From: DATFVA01 sp963815785
GTDB lineage: Bacteria; Bacteroidota; Ignavibacteria; Ignavibacteriales; Ignavibacteriaceae
DNA: 64,000 bases
Direction: 5' to 3'
Assembly (NCBI GenBank): GCA_963815785.1
Contig: CAWFHZ010000007.1
Coordinates: 1,178,001-1,242,000 of the forward strand
This document shows positions 27,700 to 36,587 of this stretch, piece by piece. A program made the translations under genes and the position numbers. The notes below the pieces were generated by a model that saw nothing but the letters and a program-made list of their open reading frames with translations, was not told the DNA's origin and did not search any database. Every line of letters starts with the position of its first letter. The stretch's first letter is position 1.

Positions 27700-28158
27700 T
27701 CAATTAATTGTATCTGATGAATATAACAATAATCTGCTTCCAGGAAGTGTAAGAGTATTTACCTCAAGAAACAAAGATATAATAATTACATTTATAGATT
27801 CAGTATTTATTAATTCATGGGGGAACAACTTAAGTTCTTCTATTATTAATTCCAAATCGGTGGTTGTAAGTAATCCTATATTGTTTAAATGAAGAAGATA
27901 ATTAAAATTATCAGTACCAAATAATGTTTTCTCTTCTTCAGAAAAAATTCTTTTACTGCTTGTGACAAGTTCGCTATATATGGTAACCTCATCTATATCA
28001 CGAATAGTTTTTTCATAAATCCAGCTGAATGCTGTAGCCAAGATATTTCTATCGTATCTTTCTCTAGTTGAAATCTCATTTATAGCTTTATCCAGGGAAC
28101 TTGTATGATCCAGGTTTTCAAATATATCTGTTAATAAATTTACTATTTCAGTTACCAT
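27700..28158 (-). CDS. DUF494 (Smg-like) family protein
   Basis: The 152-aa protein fits the DUF494/Smg pattern. An N-terminal helix IVNLLTDIFEN is followed by a region resembling a small helical repeat (NILATAFSWIYEK). The C-terminal half reads GLLTTTDLELIIEELKLFP, like the family's LxxEVVDRLM stretch. Smg is often next to dprA and topA, and topA lies directly downstream here, which supports the call. Function is unknown. It overlaps ybeY by 11 bases. Confidence 0.6.
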   Translation of the reverse strand: MVTEIVNLLTDIFENLDHTSSLDKAINEISTRERYDRNILATAFSWIYEKTIRDIDEVTIYSELVTSSKRIFSEEEKTLFGTDNFNYLLHLNNIGLLTTTDLELIIEELKLFPHELINTESINVIIISLFLEVNTLTLPGSRLLLYSSDTIN

Positions 28159-28600
28159 AAAAAGCCCGGTTATTGTTTAATATAAATTTATACTTATTTA
28201 CAAGCCTATTTTCAACTTTCTTCATCACAGATTTCGTTTTTGGCGATTTATCGTCATAATCAAGCAGATGAAGAACACCATGTATTACAAGTCTCATCAA
28301 TTCTTGTTCCAAGGAGACATTGTATTTTTTCGCATTATTTTCGGCATCTTGTAAAGATATGTATAATTCAGCATCGAACAATAGCCTGTTTTTACTATAA
28401 TTAAAGGTAATTATATCAGTATAATAGTTATGTTTAAGAAATTCTTTATTGATTTTAAGAAGATAGTCTGAAGAGATGAAATTTATCAGAAATGATTCAA
28501 GTTTGAAATTAAATTCTTTCTTTAAAAGGGAAACTAATCGATGAAATAAAAGCTTGTCAATATTTTTGTTTACGGAATTTACTTTCAGGTTTTTAATCAA
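28148..28600 (-). CDS. ybeY: Endoribonuclease YbeY (16S rRNA maturation)
   Basis: The 150-aa protein aligns with YbeY. It has an N-terminal alpha/beta part, TDIITFNY (the TDVLSFP equivalent) and the metal motif HGVLHLLDYDD. The family motif is HGxLHLxGYDH; here His107 and His111 are kept while the third position is Asp117. YbeY is a metal-dependent RNase needed for 16S rRNA 3' processing and ribosome quality control. The change may be lineage-typical. It overlaps the DUF494 gene by 11 bases. Confidence 0.85.
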   Translation of the reverse strand: MIKNLKVNSVNKNIDKLLFHRLVSLLKKEFNFKLESFLINFISSDYLLKINKEFLKHNYYTDIITFNYSKNRLLFDAELYISLQDAENNAKKYNVSLEQELMRLVIHGVLHLLDYDDKSPKTKSVMKKVENRLVNKYKFILNNNRAFYGN

Positions 28601-28614
28601 AATATCGCTTCCTG

Positions 28615-29484
28615 TTAAACAGAAAAAGTTAAACCTTCTTTTGCAGCAATACAGTTAATATCAGAACCGTTCTCTTTCAGGAACTCCCTGGTCTCTTTAA
28701 GTATTGAATCTATCTTTTCATCATTATATTCGGGGTTATAATGAAAGAAGATGAGATTTTTTACTTTTGCCATTATAGCAAATGAAGCCAGTGATTTATT
28801 ACTTGAGTGTCCCCAACCATATTTTTGTTTCATTAAATTTTCGTCAAACATCATATCGTGTATTAGGTAATCACACCCATAGCAAAATTCAATTAATTTC
28901 TTGTTTTTTTCTTCTATCTTTTTCATCAGATTGGAACCATTCTCACCTTCAACATCAAGTTCATTATCAGTCATATAAACTACACAACCCTTATTTTCAC
29001 TAAGCTTAAAAGTTAGCGTAGGTGATGGATGATAAACGTTGTAAGTATCTACATTTACTCCGTCCAATTTGAAAGATTCAGAGGGCTTAAGTTGTTCAAA
29101 ATTCAAATTTGCAGCTACATCATCAATTTTAATAGGAAAATAATCTCCCTGCATCTGGGAACTAATCACTTTTTTTATACTTTTTTCAATTCCGGGTAAT
29201 CCATAAAAAGTTATATTCCTGCCTTCCTGGTATATAGGAACAAAGAATGGTATTCCCTGAATATGGTCCCAATGATAATGGCTTAATAAAATATCAAGAG
29301 AATTCTCTGACTTATTCTCAACTATATAATTTCCCAATGCTCTTATCCCCGTTCCTGCATCAAGAATTATTTCATTTCCTGAGGAAGAGCGAATCTCAAC
29401 ACATGGAGTATTTCCCCCATATTTAATCGTATCTTTTCCGGGAACCGGCACTGAGCCTCTTGTTCCCCAGAACTTAACTTCCAT
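28615..29484 (-). CDS. Metallo-beta-lactamase-fold hydrolase
   Basis: The 289-aa protein begins MEVKFWGTRGSVPVPG, a start typical of the MBL branch containing cyclic phosphodiesterase-like and PhnP-like enzymes. LSHYHWDHIQGIPFF carries the HxHxDH zinc motif. Later ligands are suggested by MTDNELD and LIHDMMFD, and a final GWGHSSNKSLASFA His is present. The active site thus looks complete with two metals. Substrate is unknown. It directly follows the gamma-carbonic anhydrase gene. Confidence 0.85.
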   Translation of the reverse strand: MEVKFWGTRGSVPVPGKDTIKYGGNTPCVEIRSSSGNEIILDAGTGIRALGNYIVENKSENSLDILLSHYHWDHIQGIPFFVPIYQEGRNITFYGLPGIEKSIKKVISSQMQGDYFPIKIDDVAANLNFEQLKPSESFKLDGVNVDTYNVYHPSPTLTFKLSENKGCVVYMTDNELDVEGENGSNLMKKIEEKNKKLIEFCYGCDYLIHDMMFDENLMKQKYGWGHSSNKSLASFAIMAKVKNLIFFHYNPEYNDEKIDSILKETREFLKENGSDINCIAAKEGLTFSV

Positions 29485-30068
29485 TATTTATCTTCAAATT
29501 TATTTAATGATTTTCTGGTTAATTCTGTATATTTTTTGTATCTATAAGCAGATTTTTCAATATCATCCAGTTCCACTTTTGTAAGATCTCTTATAATTTT
29601 CGCGGGAACACCAGCAGCAAGTTTTCCTGAAGGTATCACGAACCCGGGAGTTACAACGGCTCCTGCTGCTACCAAAGCTTTTTTTTCAACTACTGCGCCA
29701 TCCAGTATTACGGCTCCCATTCCTATCAGGCAAAGATCCTTCAAAGTGCAGCCATGCAATGTTACTGAATGACCAATTGTTACTTTATTTCCTATAGTTA
29801 GAGGAAATTTTCCATTCGTAACATGAAGCATAGAACAATCCTGAATATTTGTCATTTTTCCAATAGAAATATAGTGAACGTCTCCCCTGATTACTGTGTT
29901 GTACCAAACACTTGAATCTTTATCAATTTTCACATCACCAATAACTTTTACTCCGGATGCTAAAAAAACACTTTCATGAATTCTTGGGTAAAAATCAAGA
30001 TATGGAAATATTTTATTTTCAGGAATTATTCTTTGTATTTTGGAGGATCCCATCCGTCTCTTTTCCAT
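29484..30068 (-). CDS. Gamma-carbonic anhydrase-like hexapeptide protein
   Basis: A left-handed beta-helix protein of 194 aa with hexapeptide repeats (VIGDVKIDKDSSVWYNTVIRGD). The three gamma-class zinc histidines appear in HVTNG and GHSVTLHGC. It may hydrate CO2 or be a metal-binding relative such as YrdA/PaaY. The start at ATG 30068 makes it overlap the previous gene by 43 bases; ATG 30053 is an alternative with a shorter overlap. No start exists after the previous stop before the conserved region. Confidence 0.85.
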   Translation of the reverse strand: MEKRRMGSSKIQRIIPENKIFPYLDFYPRIHESVFLASGVKVIGDVKIDKDSSVWYNTVIRGDVHYISIGKMTNIQDCSMLHVTNGKFPLTIGNKVTIGHSVTLHGCTLKDLCLIGMGAVILDGAVVEKKALVAAGAVVTPGFVIPSGKLAAGVPAKIIRDLTKVELDDIEKSAYRYKKYTELTRKSLNKFEDK

Positions 30069-30844
30069 GATTTAAGTTCTAGAGTAATATTTCCGATTAT
30101 AACCCTCATTTTAGCAACAACAGGTATTGCCGCATTATCGTTGCTAAACCATCCTTCAAAATGTCCAGTTAGTCCAAACACACTAATAAAATCTGTTTCC
30201 CCATCTAATCTGACACAAGAAATATCGTAGTCAACTGCATCTATGGAGATTCCTTCAACCTCTTTATAAAAATTCATTTTAGTAAAAACTTTTTTTTCTG
30301 TTACGAAACAAGGTACATTTTCTTTTTTTTCCTGTCCGGTCTTCATTCTTGCATAATAAAATAAAGAAAGACCATCCTGGTATTTTTTATCTGCAGATGT
30401 AGTCGAATCAGTCCAGATTTCAGGCGGATTTACTTTTCCTTTTTTTACCTGAATGATTGATTTTTTGTAATCGAAATTATACTCAGTGTAAGAAGTATAG
30501 TCATCACCCTTAATTAGGGCTTTAAAATAATCGGAGTACAAGTTTTCATCAACATAACTTTCATATATCTGATGCAAATCAACAAAGGGGATTCCGGAAT
30601 ATGAATCTATATAAGCATACGTTATATAATAGGTTTTCCCGTTTATTATTTTTTTATCTTTAATTTTTATTCTGATTTCTCCGATTTTCATAACTGAATA
30701 TTTTACAATATAAGTAAGTTCTTCTCCAACACTTAACTCTCTACCAGTCAGAATATTATTCTCAGACGATTGGTCCGCTTTGTTCGGCTGTGCCTGTCCA
30801 ATATAAATTACTGTAAATAAGATTAAAAGAATTTTATAGATCAT
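30026..30844 (-). CDS. DUF3108 domain protein, exported
   Basis: The 272-aa protein has a signal peptide (LLILFTVIYIGQAQ). The DUF3108 pattern follows: GEELTYIVKYSVMKIGEIRIKI, then YITYAYIDSYSGIPF, DYKKSIIQVKKG and a beta-rich C-terminal half. The family is periplasmic and probably adopts a beta-barrel-like lipid-binding fold, with unproven function. It overlaps the ctp gene upstream by 4 bases and the carbonic anhydrase gene downstream, so it sits in one operon. Confidence 0.85.
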   Translation of the reverse strand: MIYKILLILFTVIYIGQAQPNKADQSSENNILTGRELSVGEELTYIVKYSVMKIGEIRIKIKDKKIINGKTYYITYAYIDSYSGIPFVDLHQIYESYVDENLYSDYFKALIKGDDYTSYTEYNFDYKKSIIQVKKGKVNPPEIWTDSTTSADKKYQDGLSLFYYARMKTGQEKKENVPCFVTEKKVFTKMNFYKEVEGISIDAVDYDISCVRLDGETDFISVFGLTGHFEGWFSNDNAAIPVVAKMRVIIGNITLELKSWKRDGWDPPKYKE

Positions 30845-32454
30845 TTTAGATTTGCAAGATTTTTTGCTTCATCAAACAAAGTAATTGCTTTAATCATTTG
30901 ATTATCTGATTTAAGAAGAACAGAATACCAGCCTTCGTTCTTCCAATAATTTCTGGCTATTTCAGCTTTTAATCTGGTAGCAATATAAATTTGGTCCTTA
31001 TTAAAATCCTTCTCATTAAACTCAATATTTTTTGAATTGGCAAATTTTATGAATGAACTAATATCTTTAGCTGAAAAATTAAAATCTTTAAGGAAGGATT
31101 TAAGGCTACCATTATATTTTGATTGAATTTCTTTGGAGTGGATATCCAAATAATTTAAAGCGAACTGGTAGATTATATTGTTCTTCAATAACTCTGTTGT
31201 ATAATTTGAGATATCATCTGACTTTACAATATAATCGGGAGTAATTCCTCCTCCTCCGTAAACAATCCTCCCGGCATTAGTTTTATAGAATTGATTACTG
31301 GTATCCTTCTCTGCTGAATGGTATAGATTATCGCCTTCCTTTTCGTTTCTTTCGCTTGCTTCGGAATAATACTCCTTCTTATCCTTTAAATTTTTATAAT
31401 CTCTTTGAATAAGTCTGCCCGAAGGAGTATAATACCTTGAAATGGTCAACCTTATTGCTGAATTGTCAGGAAGATCAAATTGTCTTTGAACGAGTCCCTT
31501 GCCAAAAGTTGTTTCACCAACTATGAGTCCCCTATCCCAATCCTGAACTGCCCCGGAAACAATCTCACTTGCAGAAGCACTGCCATTATTCACAAGAATT
31601 ATTAAGGGAGTATTTTCAAAATCAGATGGTTCGGATGCCAGGTATTCTTCGTCAAATTCACTTCTTCTGCCTTTTGTGTAAACTATTTTTTTCTTACCTG
31701 AAATAAAAATATCGGCAACCTTAACAGCCTGATTGAGATATCCGCCGGGATTACCTCTTAAATCCAGAATCAATTGTTTCATCCCTTTGCTTTTCAAATC
31801 TTTCAATGCTTCAGTTAATTCATCATATGTTGTTTCAGAGAATCTGGTTACCCCGACGTACCCGGTTTCATTATCAAACATTAAGTGAGCACTCACTGAA
31901 TACAGAGGAATTTTCTCACGGGTAATTTTATAATCTATAAGCTTGCTCGTTTCAGGACGGTAAATCGTTATTTCAACTTTGGTTCCGGATTTACCCCGTA
32001 ATTTATTTACAACTTCATCATTTGAAAGCCCTGTTGCATCGGCTCCTTCGATCTTTACTATTCTATCTCCCGAAATTATACCGAGGGCTTCACTAGGTCC
32101 GCCAGTTATAGGAGATACAACAGTAATTGTATCATTAACAACCTGAAATTCGATCCCTATTCCATCAAATTCTCCTCGTAAAGATTCTTCAATAATTTCT
32201 TTTTGATTTGCCGGTATATAAATTGAGTGAGGATCAAGATTATCGAGCATTCCGTTTATAGCGGATTCAACCAGTTTCTGGGTATCAACTTCCTCAACAT
32301 AATATTTCTCAGTATATGAAAGTACATCATTAAACTTTATTATACTATCACGGAGGTTATCACCTGAAAACACTTTTTCAATCTGTGTGCCTAACACAAT
32401 ACCGAGAATAAGAATAATAACCAGAGTAGGTATTCTGAACCTTCCGGAATTCAT
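30841..32454 (-). CDS. S41 C-terminal processing protease
   Basis: The 537-aa protein has an N-terminal membrane anchor (about 9-25), a PDZ domain (about 90-165) and an S41 catalytic core. The Ser/Lys pair is Ser294 in NGSASASEI and Lys319 in TTFGKGLVQ, with the usual spacing of 25. LDLRGNPGGYL lies between. It is a periplasmic protease of the CtpA/Prc type that trims C-termini. The C-terminal 150 residues are lineage-specific. It follows the Wzi-like gene by 11 bases. Confidence 0.93.
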   Translation of the reverse strand: MNSGRFRIPTLVIILILGIVLGTQIEKVFSGDNLRDSIIKFNDVLSYTEKYYVEEVDTQKLVESAINGMLDNLDPHSIYIPANQKEIIEESLRGEFDGIGIEFQVVNDTITVVSPITGGPSEALGIISGDRIVKIEGADATGLSNDEVVNKLRGKSGTKVEITIYRPETSKLIDYKITREKIPLYSVSAHLMFDNETGYVGVTRFSETTYDELTEALKDLKSKGMKQLILDLRGNPGGYLNQAVKVADIFISGKKKIVYTKGRRSEFDEEYLASEPSDFENTPLIILVNNGSASASEIVSGAVQDWDRGLIVGETTFGKGLVQRQFDLPDNSAIRLTISRYYTPSGRLIQRDYKNLKDKKEYYSEASERNEKEGDNLYHSAEKDTSNQFYKTNAGRIVYGGGGITPDYIVKSDDISNYTTELLKNNIIYQFALNYLDIHSKEIQSKYNGSLKSFLKDFNFSAKDISSFIKFANSKNIEFNEKDFNKDQIYIATRLKAEIARNYWKNEGWYSVLLKSDNQMIKAITLFDEAKNLANLK

Positions 32455-32465
32455 TTGTTCACCGA

Positions 32466-34124
32466 TTAAAATTTTATACTTAAAGTAAATATTGTATCAA
32501 ATTGTTTATTCTGTAAATTCTGGAGAGACTCATTTAAATAATTCAAATCCAGTGTGAAGAAATATTCATTAACTGGTTCGTATATTATTTTCATATTGTA
32601 AATTCTGGAATATTCACGGTAACCATCAAGAAATTTAACCTGCTCAGGATCAAAAACACGATGACCAAGTCTAACATCACCACCAACATTATCCCTGACA
32701 GAACCATCCTGGTTTAAGGGGTTAGCCCCGTGAATTTTATAATTAATATTGAATGATAATGCAATCCTGTAATTCAACCTGTAGTCTGCTTCAAATGAAA
32801 ATATTTCACTGTTTGGGTTTGTGAAAGAACTGAGATTATATCCAAAACTCGTAAAATTGTTTCTAATTAATCTGTGCGTATATACGTATGGATCTATCTT
32901 AGTGTACTGAATTTTTATTCCAAGCGGTAAAATATGATAGAGAAGTTCCGAATAAACACCAGCATCAATTATAGTCTGATTTCCCCACCATCCCGTTCCT
33001 AATTTATTGAAAGTTATATCATCAATTAATAACGTTGAAAAAAACTTTAAACCTTCAATTGATTTGTTATTGATATCAAAAAACAACATTGCATTATCTC
33101 TGTCCCTGTTTGAGTGTTCTACCGATTTATAAAAACTAAATGGATTGAGATAAGTCAGATCGATTGGTCTGTCACCATAAATTATAACTTCACCGGCACC
33201 AAAGTTAACATGCCTGGAAATATTAAAACCAATTCTATGGTAAGCCATATATTTGGAAGTAACAACATTTACATTACCAGCAATGGAATCAGAAACGGAT
33301 GTCTCCTGTCCAAGCAACTGGCCATGAAAAAACGAATAACTGAAAAATTTGTAATTTATATTCAATCCCAGGTAATCAAATATCGGAGCATCATTACCAA
33401 GAAGGAATTTGTTCACTCCGTATCCAATATTCATTCTGTCACGACCATACTTGAACTTAATCAGATCGAAATCAGCTGTTAGATAACCTTGTGTATCATC
33501 AAAAAAGGTTTCGGAAGGTTTTTCGTTAAACTTGTAATTATACTGAAGTTCTCTTTTCACTAAGGCAGCCGTCTTTTTTCCAAAAACATTTCCATTTGAA
33601 CCTTTTAGATACATACCAAATTTATCTAAAATTGTTCCGCGTATTTCACCTCCGATAATACCCAAAAATGCAGATGAGTTAGATTTTAATTGAAGATCAT
33701 TTTTAAATAGTAAATCACCTTCACCCGTTAAATTAATAAAGAGATTTAACTTCCCCGGATCATTATAATAAAAGAGATATTTTTGTTTTTGAGATAAAAA
33801 ATTGTAGTTATCATTTCCCAGTAAAGAAACTGAATTTACGAGACTTCCTTTTAATTCATACTCAAATTCAATCTCTAAATCAGAAAGAATATTTTTATCA
33901 ACCTCATCAAGTTTAGAAACAGATGAGATAACACTCTCTATATACTGTGCAATTTCATTTCTTGTTTTTGGAATTTCAAAAGAATTGTATTCCGGAATTA
34001 TCTGAAGCGCTTCCATCCTTTCCAGAAAATCATAAACTCTGTTATCAACAGGTACATACTCTGTTTGAGCGTACGAAACCGAATAAACAACTAAAATGAA
34101 AATAAAGTAATAAGCAAAACGCAA
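32466..34124 (-). CDS. Wzi-like outer-membrane beta-barrel protein
   Basis: The 552-aa protein has a signal peptide and an N-terminal helical stretch (VYDFLERMEALQIIPE) like that preceding capsule-assembly Wzi barrels in Bacteroidota. Many alternating aromatic beta strands follow. It ends FDTIFTLSIKF, with a terminal Phe that suits BAM insertion. The Wzi family helps attach capsule polysaccharide. A glycosyltransferase lies just upstream, one base apart, which supports a surface-glycan role. No other capsule genes are in view. Confidence 0.72.
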   Translation of the reverse strand: MRFAYYFIFILVVYSVSYAQTEYVPVDNRVYDFLERMEALQIIPEYNSFEIPKTRNEIAQYIESVISSVSKLDEVDKNILSDLEIEFEYELKGSLVNSVSLLGNDNYNFLSQKQKYLFYYNDPGKLNLFINLTGEGDLLFKNDLQLKSNSSAFLGIIGGEIRGTILDKFGMYLKGSNGNVFGKKTAALVKRELQYNYKFNEKPSETFFDDTQGYLTADFDLIKFKYGRDRMNIGYGVNKFLLGNDAPIFDYLGLNINYKFFSYSFFHGQLLGQETSVSDSIAGNVNVVTSKYMAYHRIGFNISRHVNFGAGEVIIYGDRPIDLTYLNPFSFYKSVEHSNRDRDNAMLFFDINNKSIEGLKFFSTLLIDDITFNKLGTGWWGNQTIIDAGVYSELLYHILPLGIKIQYTKIDPYVYTHRLIRNNFTSFGYNLSSFTNPNSEIFSFEADYRLNYRIALSFNINYKIHGANPLNQDGSVRDNVGGDVRLGHRVFDPEQVKFLDGYREYSRIYNMKIIYEPVNEYFFTLDLNYLNESLQNLQNKQFDTIFTLSIKF

Positions 34125-34125
34125 T

Positions 34126-34854
34126 TTATCTTACCTGTTCCCATATTTTTGAAATCGATTTATTTTTTAACCAAACTGAAATACCATTTTTAATCCAATG
34201 CCATGTAACTGTAAAGTACCCTATTCTACGAAATCTTCTGGGCGATTCATAAACCCTGATTTTATTTGAAAATAAAATTTCGCCATTATTTCTGATTCTG
34301 CGGAAAAGATCAAAGTCTTCACCGGCGGCAAAAGTTTCATTATATCCGCCGAGTTTCTTAAAAATATGACTCCGGATTATATGACATTCTCCCCTGCCCA
34401 TTCCCACACCAATGTTGTTCAAAAACTGGAAATAATGGTTATAACAATAATGAAAAAGTTTATCCAATAAAACAGCTTCTTCCGGAAAAATTGAAACAAA
34501 TCCAGTTATAGCGAGATAGTTGTTTCTGGTAAAACTGTCTTCCACGAAACGGAAAAAATTCACCGGTTGATTTATGCGGACATCACCATTAAAGAATACA
34601 AATATATCACCAGTTGCAAATTTTGCTCCCTCATTTCTTCCTGAGGCAATGTTCTGCAATTTGTCATTTGTATGAATTGTTATAATGTCGGCGTAATCAA
34701 TTGCTAGTTGAACAGTTTTATCAATACTACCGCCATCCGAAACTATTAATTCTAAATCAAATTCGTTTTTTAATCTAATATCAGTGAGCTGTTTTAACAG
34801 ATCAGGCAGAAGTTTTTCTTCATTTAATGTTGGGATTACAATACTATATTTCAA
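34126..34854 (-). CDS. Glycosyltransferase family 2 protein
   Basis: A 242-aa GT-A enzyme with the family 2 opening SIVIPTLNEEKLL and the LIVSDGGSIDKTV segment. FFNGDVRI serves as the DxD-like metal site, and GRGECHIIRSHIFKKLGGYNETFAAGEDFDLFRRI carries the ED motif in its middle. It resembles the short GT2 group with a C-terminal aromatic or basic tail. Donor and acceptor are unknown; the Wzi-like neighbour suggests envelope polysaccharide. Confidence 0.88.
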   Translation of the reverse strand: MKYSIVIPTLNEEKLLPDLLKQLTDIRLKNEFDLELIVSDGGSIDKTVQLAIDYADIITIHTNDKLQNIASGRNEGAKFATGDIFVFFNGDVRINQPVNFFRFVEDSFTRNNYLAITGFVSIFPEEAVLLDKLFHYCYNHYFQFLNNIGVGMGRGECHIIRSHIFKKLGGYNETFAAGEDFDLFRRIRNNGEILFSNKIRVYESPRRFRRIGYFTVTWHWIKNGISVWLKNKSISKIWEQVR

Positions 34855-34879
34855 GATGTTCCCAATTAATAAAGAATTC

Positions 34880-34887
34880 CAAATTTA
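34880..34887 (-). promoter_or_regulatory. Candidate -7 box for the glycosyltransferase-Wzi unit
   Basis: TAAATTTG on the minus strand fits TAnnTTTG and lies 25 bases before the glycosyltransferase ATG. A clear TTTG -33 box is not seen at the expected spacing. Confidence 0.3.
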
Positions 34888-34956
34888 GAATATTTGTGAA
34901 AATTTAATTTTATAAACATTGGAAAATCAACATCAATATTAACACACAATCAATCG

Positions 34957-34990
34957 GATTTGTCAGCAAATTTAAAGTTACTTACAAATC
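34957..34990. repeat. Inverted repeat in the lysS-glycosyltransferase gap
   Basis: GATTTGT (34957-34963) and ACAAATC (34984-34990) form a perfect 7-bp inverted repeat with a 20-base spacer that contains another TAAATTTG box. It may be a weak terminator for lysS or an operator. Confidence 0.35.
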
Positions 34991-35006
34991 AGGTATAAAA
35001 ATTATT

Positions 35007-36515
35007 TTAGCCTTTTATTTCAGGTTTCATTTGAGGAAAGAAAATTACATCTCTGATTGAAGATTGATTAGTTAAAAGCATCACAAGTCTGTCAATCCCA
35101 ACTCCTAATCCTGCGGTCGGAGGCATTCCATACTCCAGCGCCCGAATAAAATCTTCATCAATCTGATGTGCTTCTTCATCTCCTTCATCCATCATTTTTT
35201 TTTGTCCTTCAAATCTTTTTCTTTGATCAATAGGGTCATTCAATTCTGAAAAGGCATTGGAAATTTCTCTGCCGGCAACATATCCTTCAAATCTTTCGAC
35301 AACTCCTTCTTTGCTTCTGTGCAGCTTTGCCAGAGGAGAAAGTTCGATAGGATAATCCATTACAAACGTTGGTTGAATTAAACCAGGCTGTACCGCTACA
35401 CTGAAAATTTCATCAATTAATTTCCCTTTACCTTCAATTGATTTTATATCAATTCCCATATTTTTTGCTGCTTCTTTTAATTCCTCATTAGAAGCGGTAA
35501 TAACATTGATCCCGGCTTTTTCTTGAATTGAATCAACCATGGATATTCTATTCCATTTACCGGAAAAGTCAATCTGATTACCTTCATAGTTGAAATCAAA
35601 TTTTCCAAAAACATCATTACAAATAAATTGAATCATGCTTTCCACAAAATCCATCATCCAATTGTAATCCTTGTACGGAACATACAATTCCATCATAGTG
35701 AATTCAGGATTATGTGTTCTATCCATTCCCTCATTTCTGAAATCTTTTGAAATCTCATACACACCGTTTAATCCGCCGACAATTAATCGTTTAAGATATA
35801 ACTCATCTGCAATTCTCAAGTAAAAAGGAATATCAAGTGTATTATGATGAGTGATAAATGGTCTTGCAGCTGCACCGCCGTATAATGGCTGGAGAACAGG
35901 TGTTTCCACTTCGAGGAAATCATGTTCATCAAGAAATTTTCTCAGAGCTGTAATAATCTTGCTTCTTTTAATGAACACATCCTTTATGTGGGGATTTACA
36001 ACCAGATCGATATATCGCTGGCGGTATCTTAATTCTTTATCTGCAAATTGATCATGAATTGTTTTATTTCCCTGTTCATCTGTTGTTTCTTTTGCAATAG
36101 GCAGGGGTCTAAGTGTTTTGGAAAGTACTTTCAAAGATTTTGTATGAACGGAGATCTCTCCTGTTTTTGTTTTAAATACAAATCCTTCAATACCGATAAT
36201 ATCCCCGATATCAAGAAGTTTGAAGGCATCATACTCTTCTCCAATCTCATCCTTCTTCAAATAAATTTGAATCCTGCCTGCATGATCCTGAACATGTGCA
36301 AAAGAAGCTTTACCCATTCTCCTGATCGCCATTATTCTTCCTGCAATCTTAACATTTTTCACATCACCTTCTAAGTAGTTCTGTTTTATTGAATCTGAAT
36401 CTGAGTTCACATCATATGAATATGCAAAAGGTTCAATTCCTTTTGTCTTTAATTCTTCAAGCTCTTCATATCGTCTTTGAATCAGAACATTTAAATCCTG
36501 CTGGATGTTTTCCAC
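35007..36515 (-). CDS. lysS: Lysyl-tRNA synthetase, class II
   Basis: The 502-aa enzyme has the N-terminal OB-fold anticodon domain (VKIAGRIMAIRRMGKASFAH). The class II catalytic core shows motif 1 (FLDEHDFLEVETPVL), motif 2 (FRNEGMDRTHNPEFTMMELY) and motif 3 (GLGVGIDRLVMLL). It charges tRNA-Lys. The start is GTG at 36515, fixed by AGGAGGG a few bases upstream. It lies downstream of dacB with a 72-base gap. Confidence 0.97.
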   Translation of the reverse strand: MENIQQDLNVLIQRRYEELEELKTKGIEPFAYSYDVNSDSDSIKQNYLEGDVKNVKIAGRIMAIRRMGKASFAHVQDHAGRIQIYLKKDEIGEEYDAFKLLDIGDIIGIEGFVFKTKTGEISVHTKSLKVLSKTLRPLPIAKETTDEQGNKTIHDQFADKELRYRQRYIDLVVNPHIKDVFIKRSKIITALRKFLDEHDFLEVETPVLQPLYGGAAARPFITHHNTLDIPFYLRIADELYLKRLIVGGLNGVYEISKDFRNEGMDRTHNPEFTMMELYVPYKDYNWMMDFVESMIQFICNDVFGKFDFNYEGNQIDFSGKWNRISMVDSIQEKAGINVITASNEELKEAAKNMGIDIKSIEGKGKLIDEIFSVAVQPGLIQPTFVMDYPIELSPLAKLHRSKEGVVERFEGYVAGREISNAFSELNDPIDQRKRFEGQKKMMDEGDEEAHQIDEDFIRALEYGMPPTAGLGVGIDRLVMLLTNQSSIRDVIFFPQMKPEIKG

Positions 36516-36518
36516 TAT

Positions 36519-36525
36519 CCCTCCT
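36519..36525 (-). promoter_or_regulatory. lysS: Shine-Dalgarno site for the lysS GTG start
   Basis: AGGAGGG on the minus strand lies three bases before GTG 36515 (core spacing about five). It supports the non-ATG start. Confidence 0.8.
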
Positions 36526-36587
36526 GAGAATCGGTATTAATTATTAACAAGGAATTATGAGTTAATTTATTCAATTAAAAACAGTTT

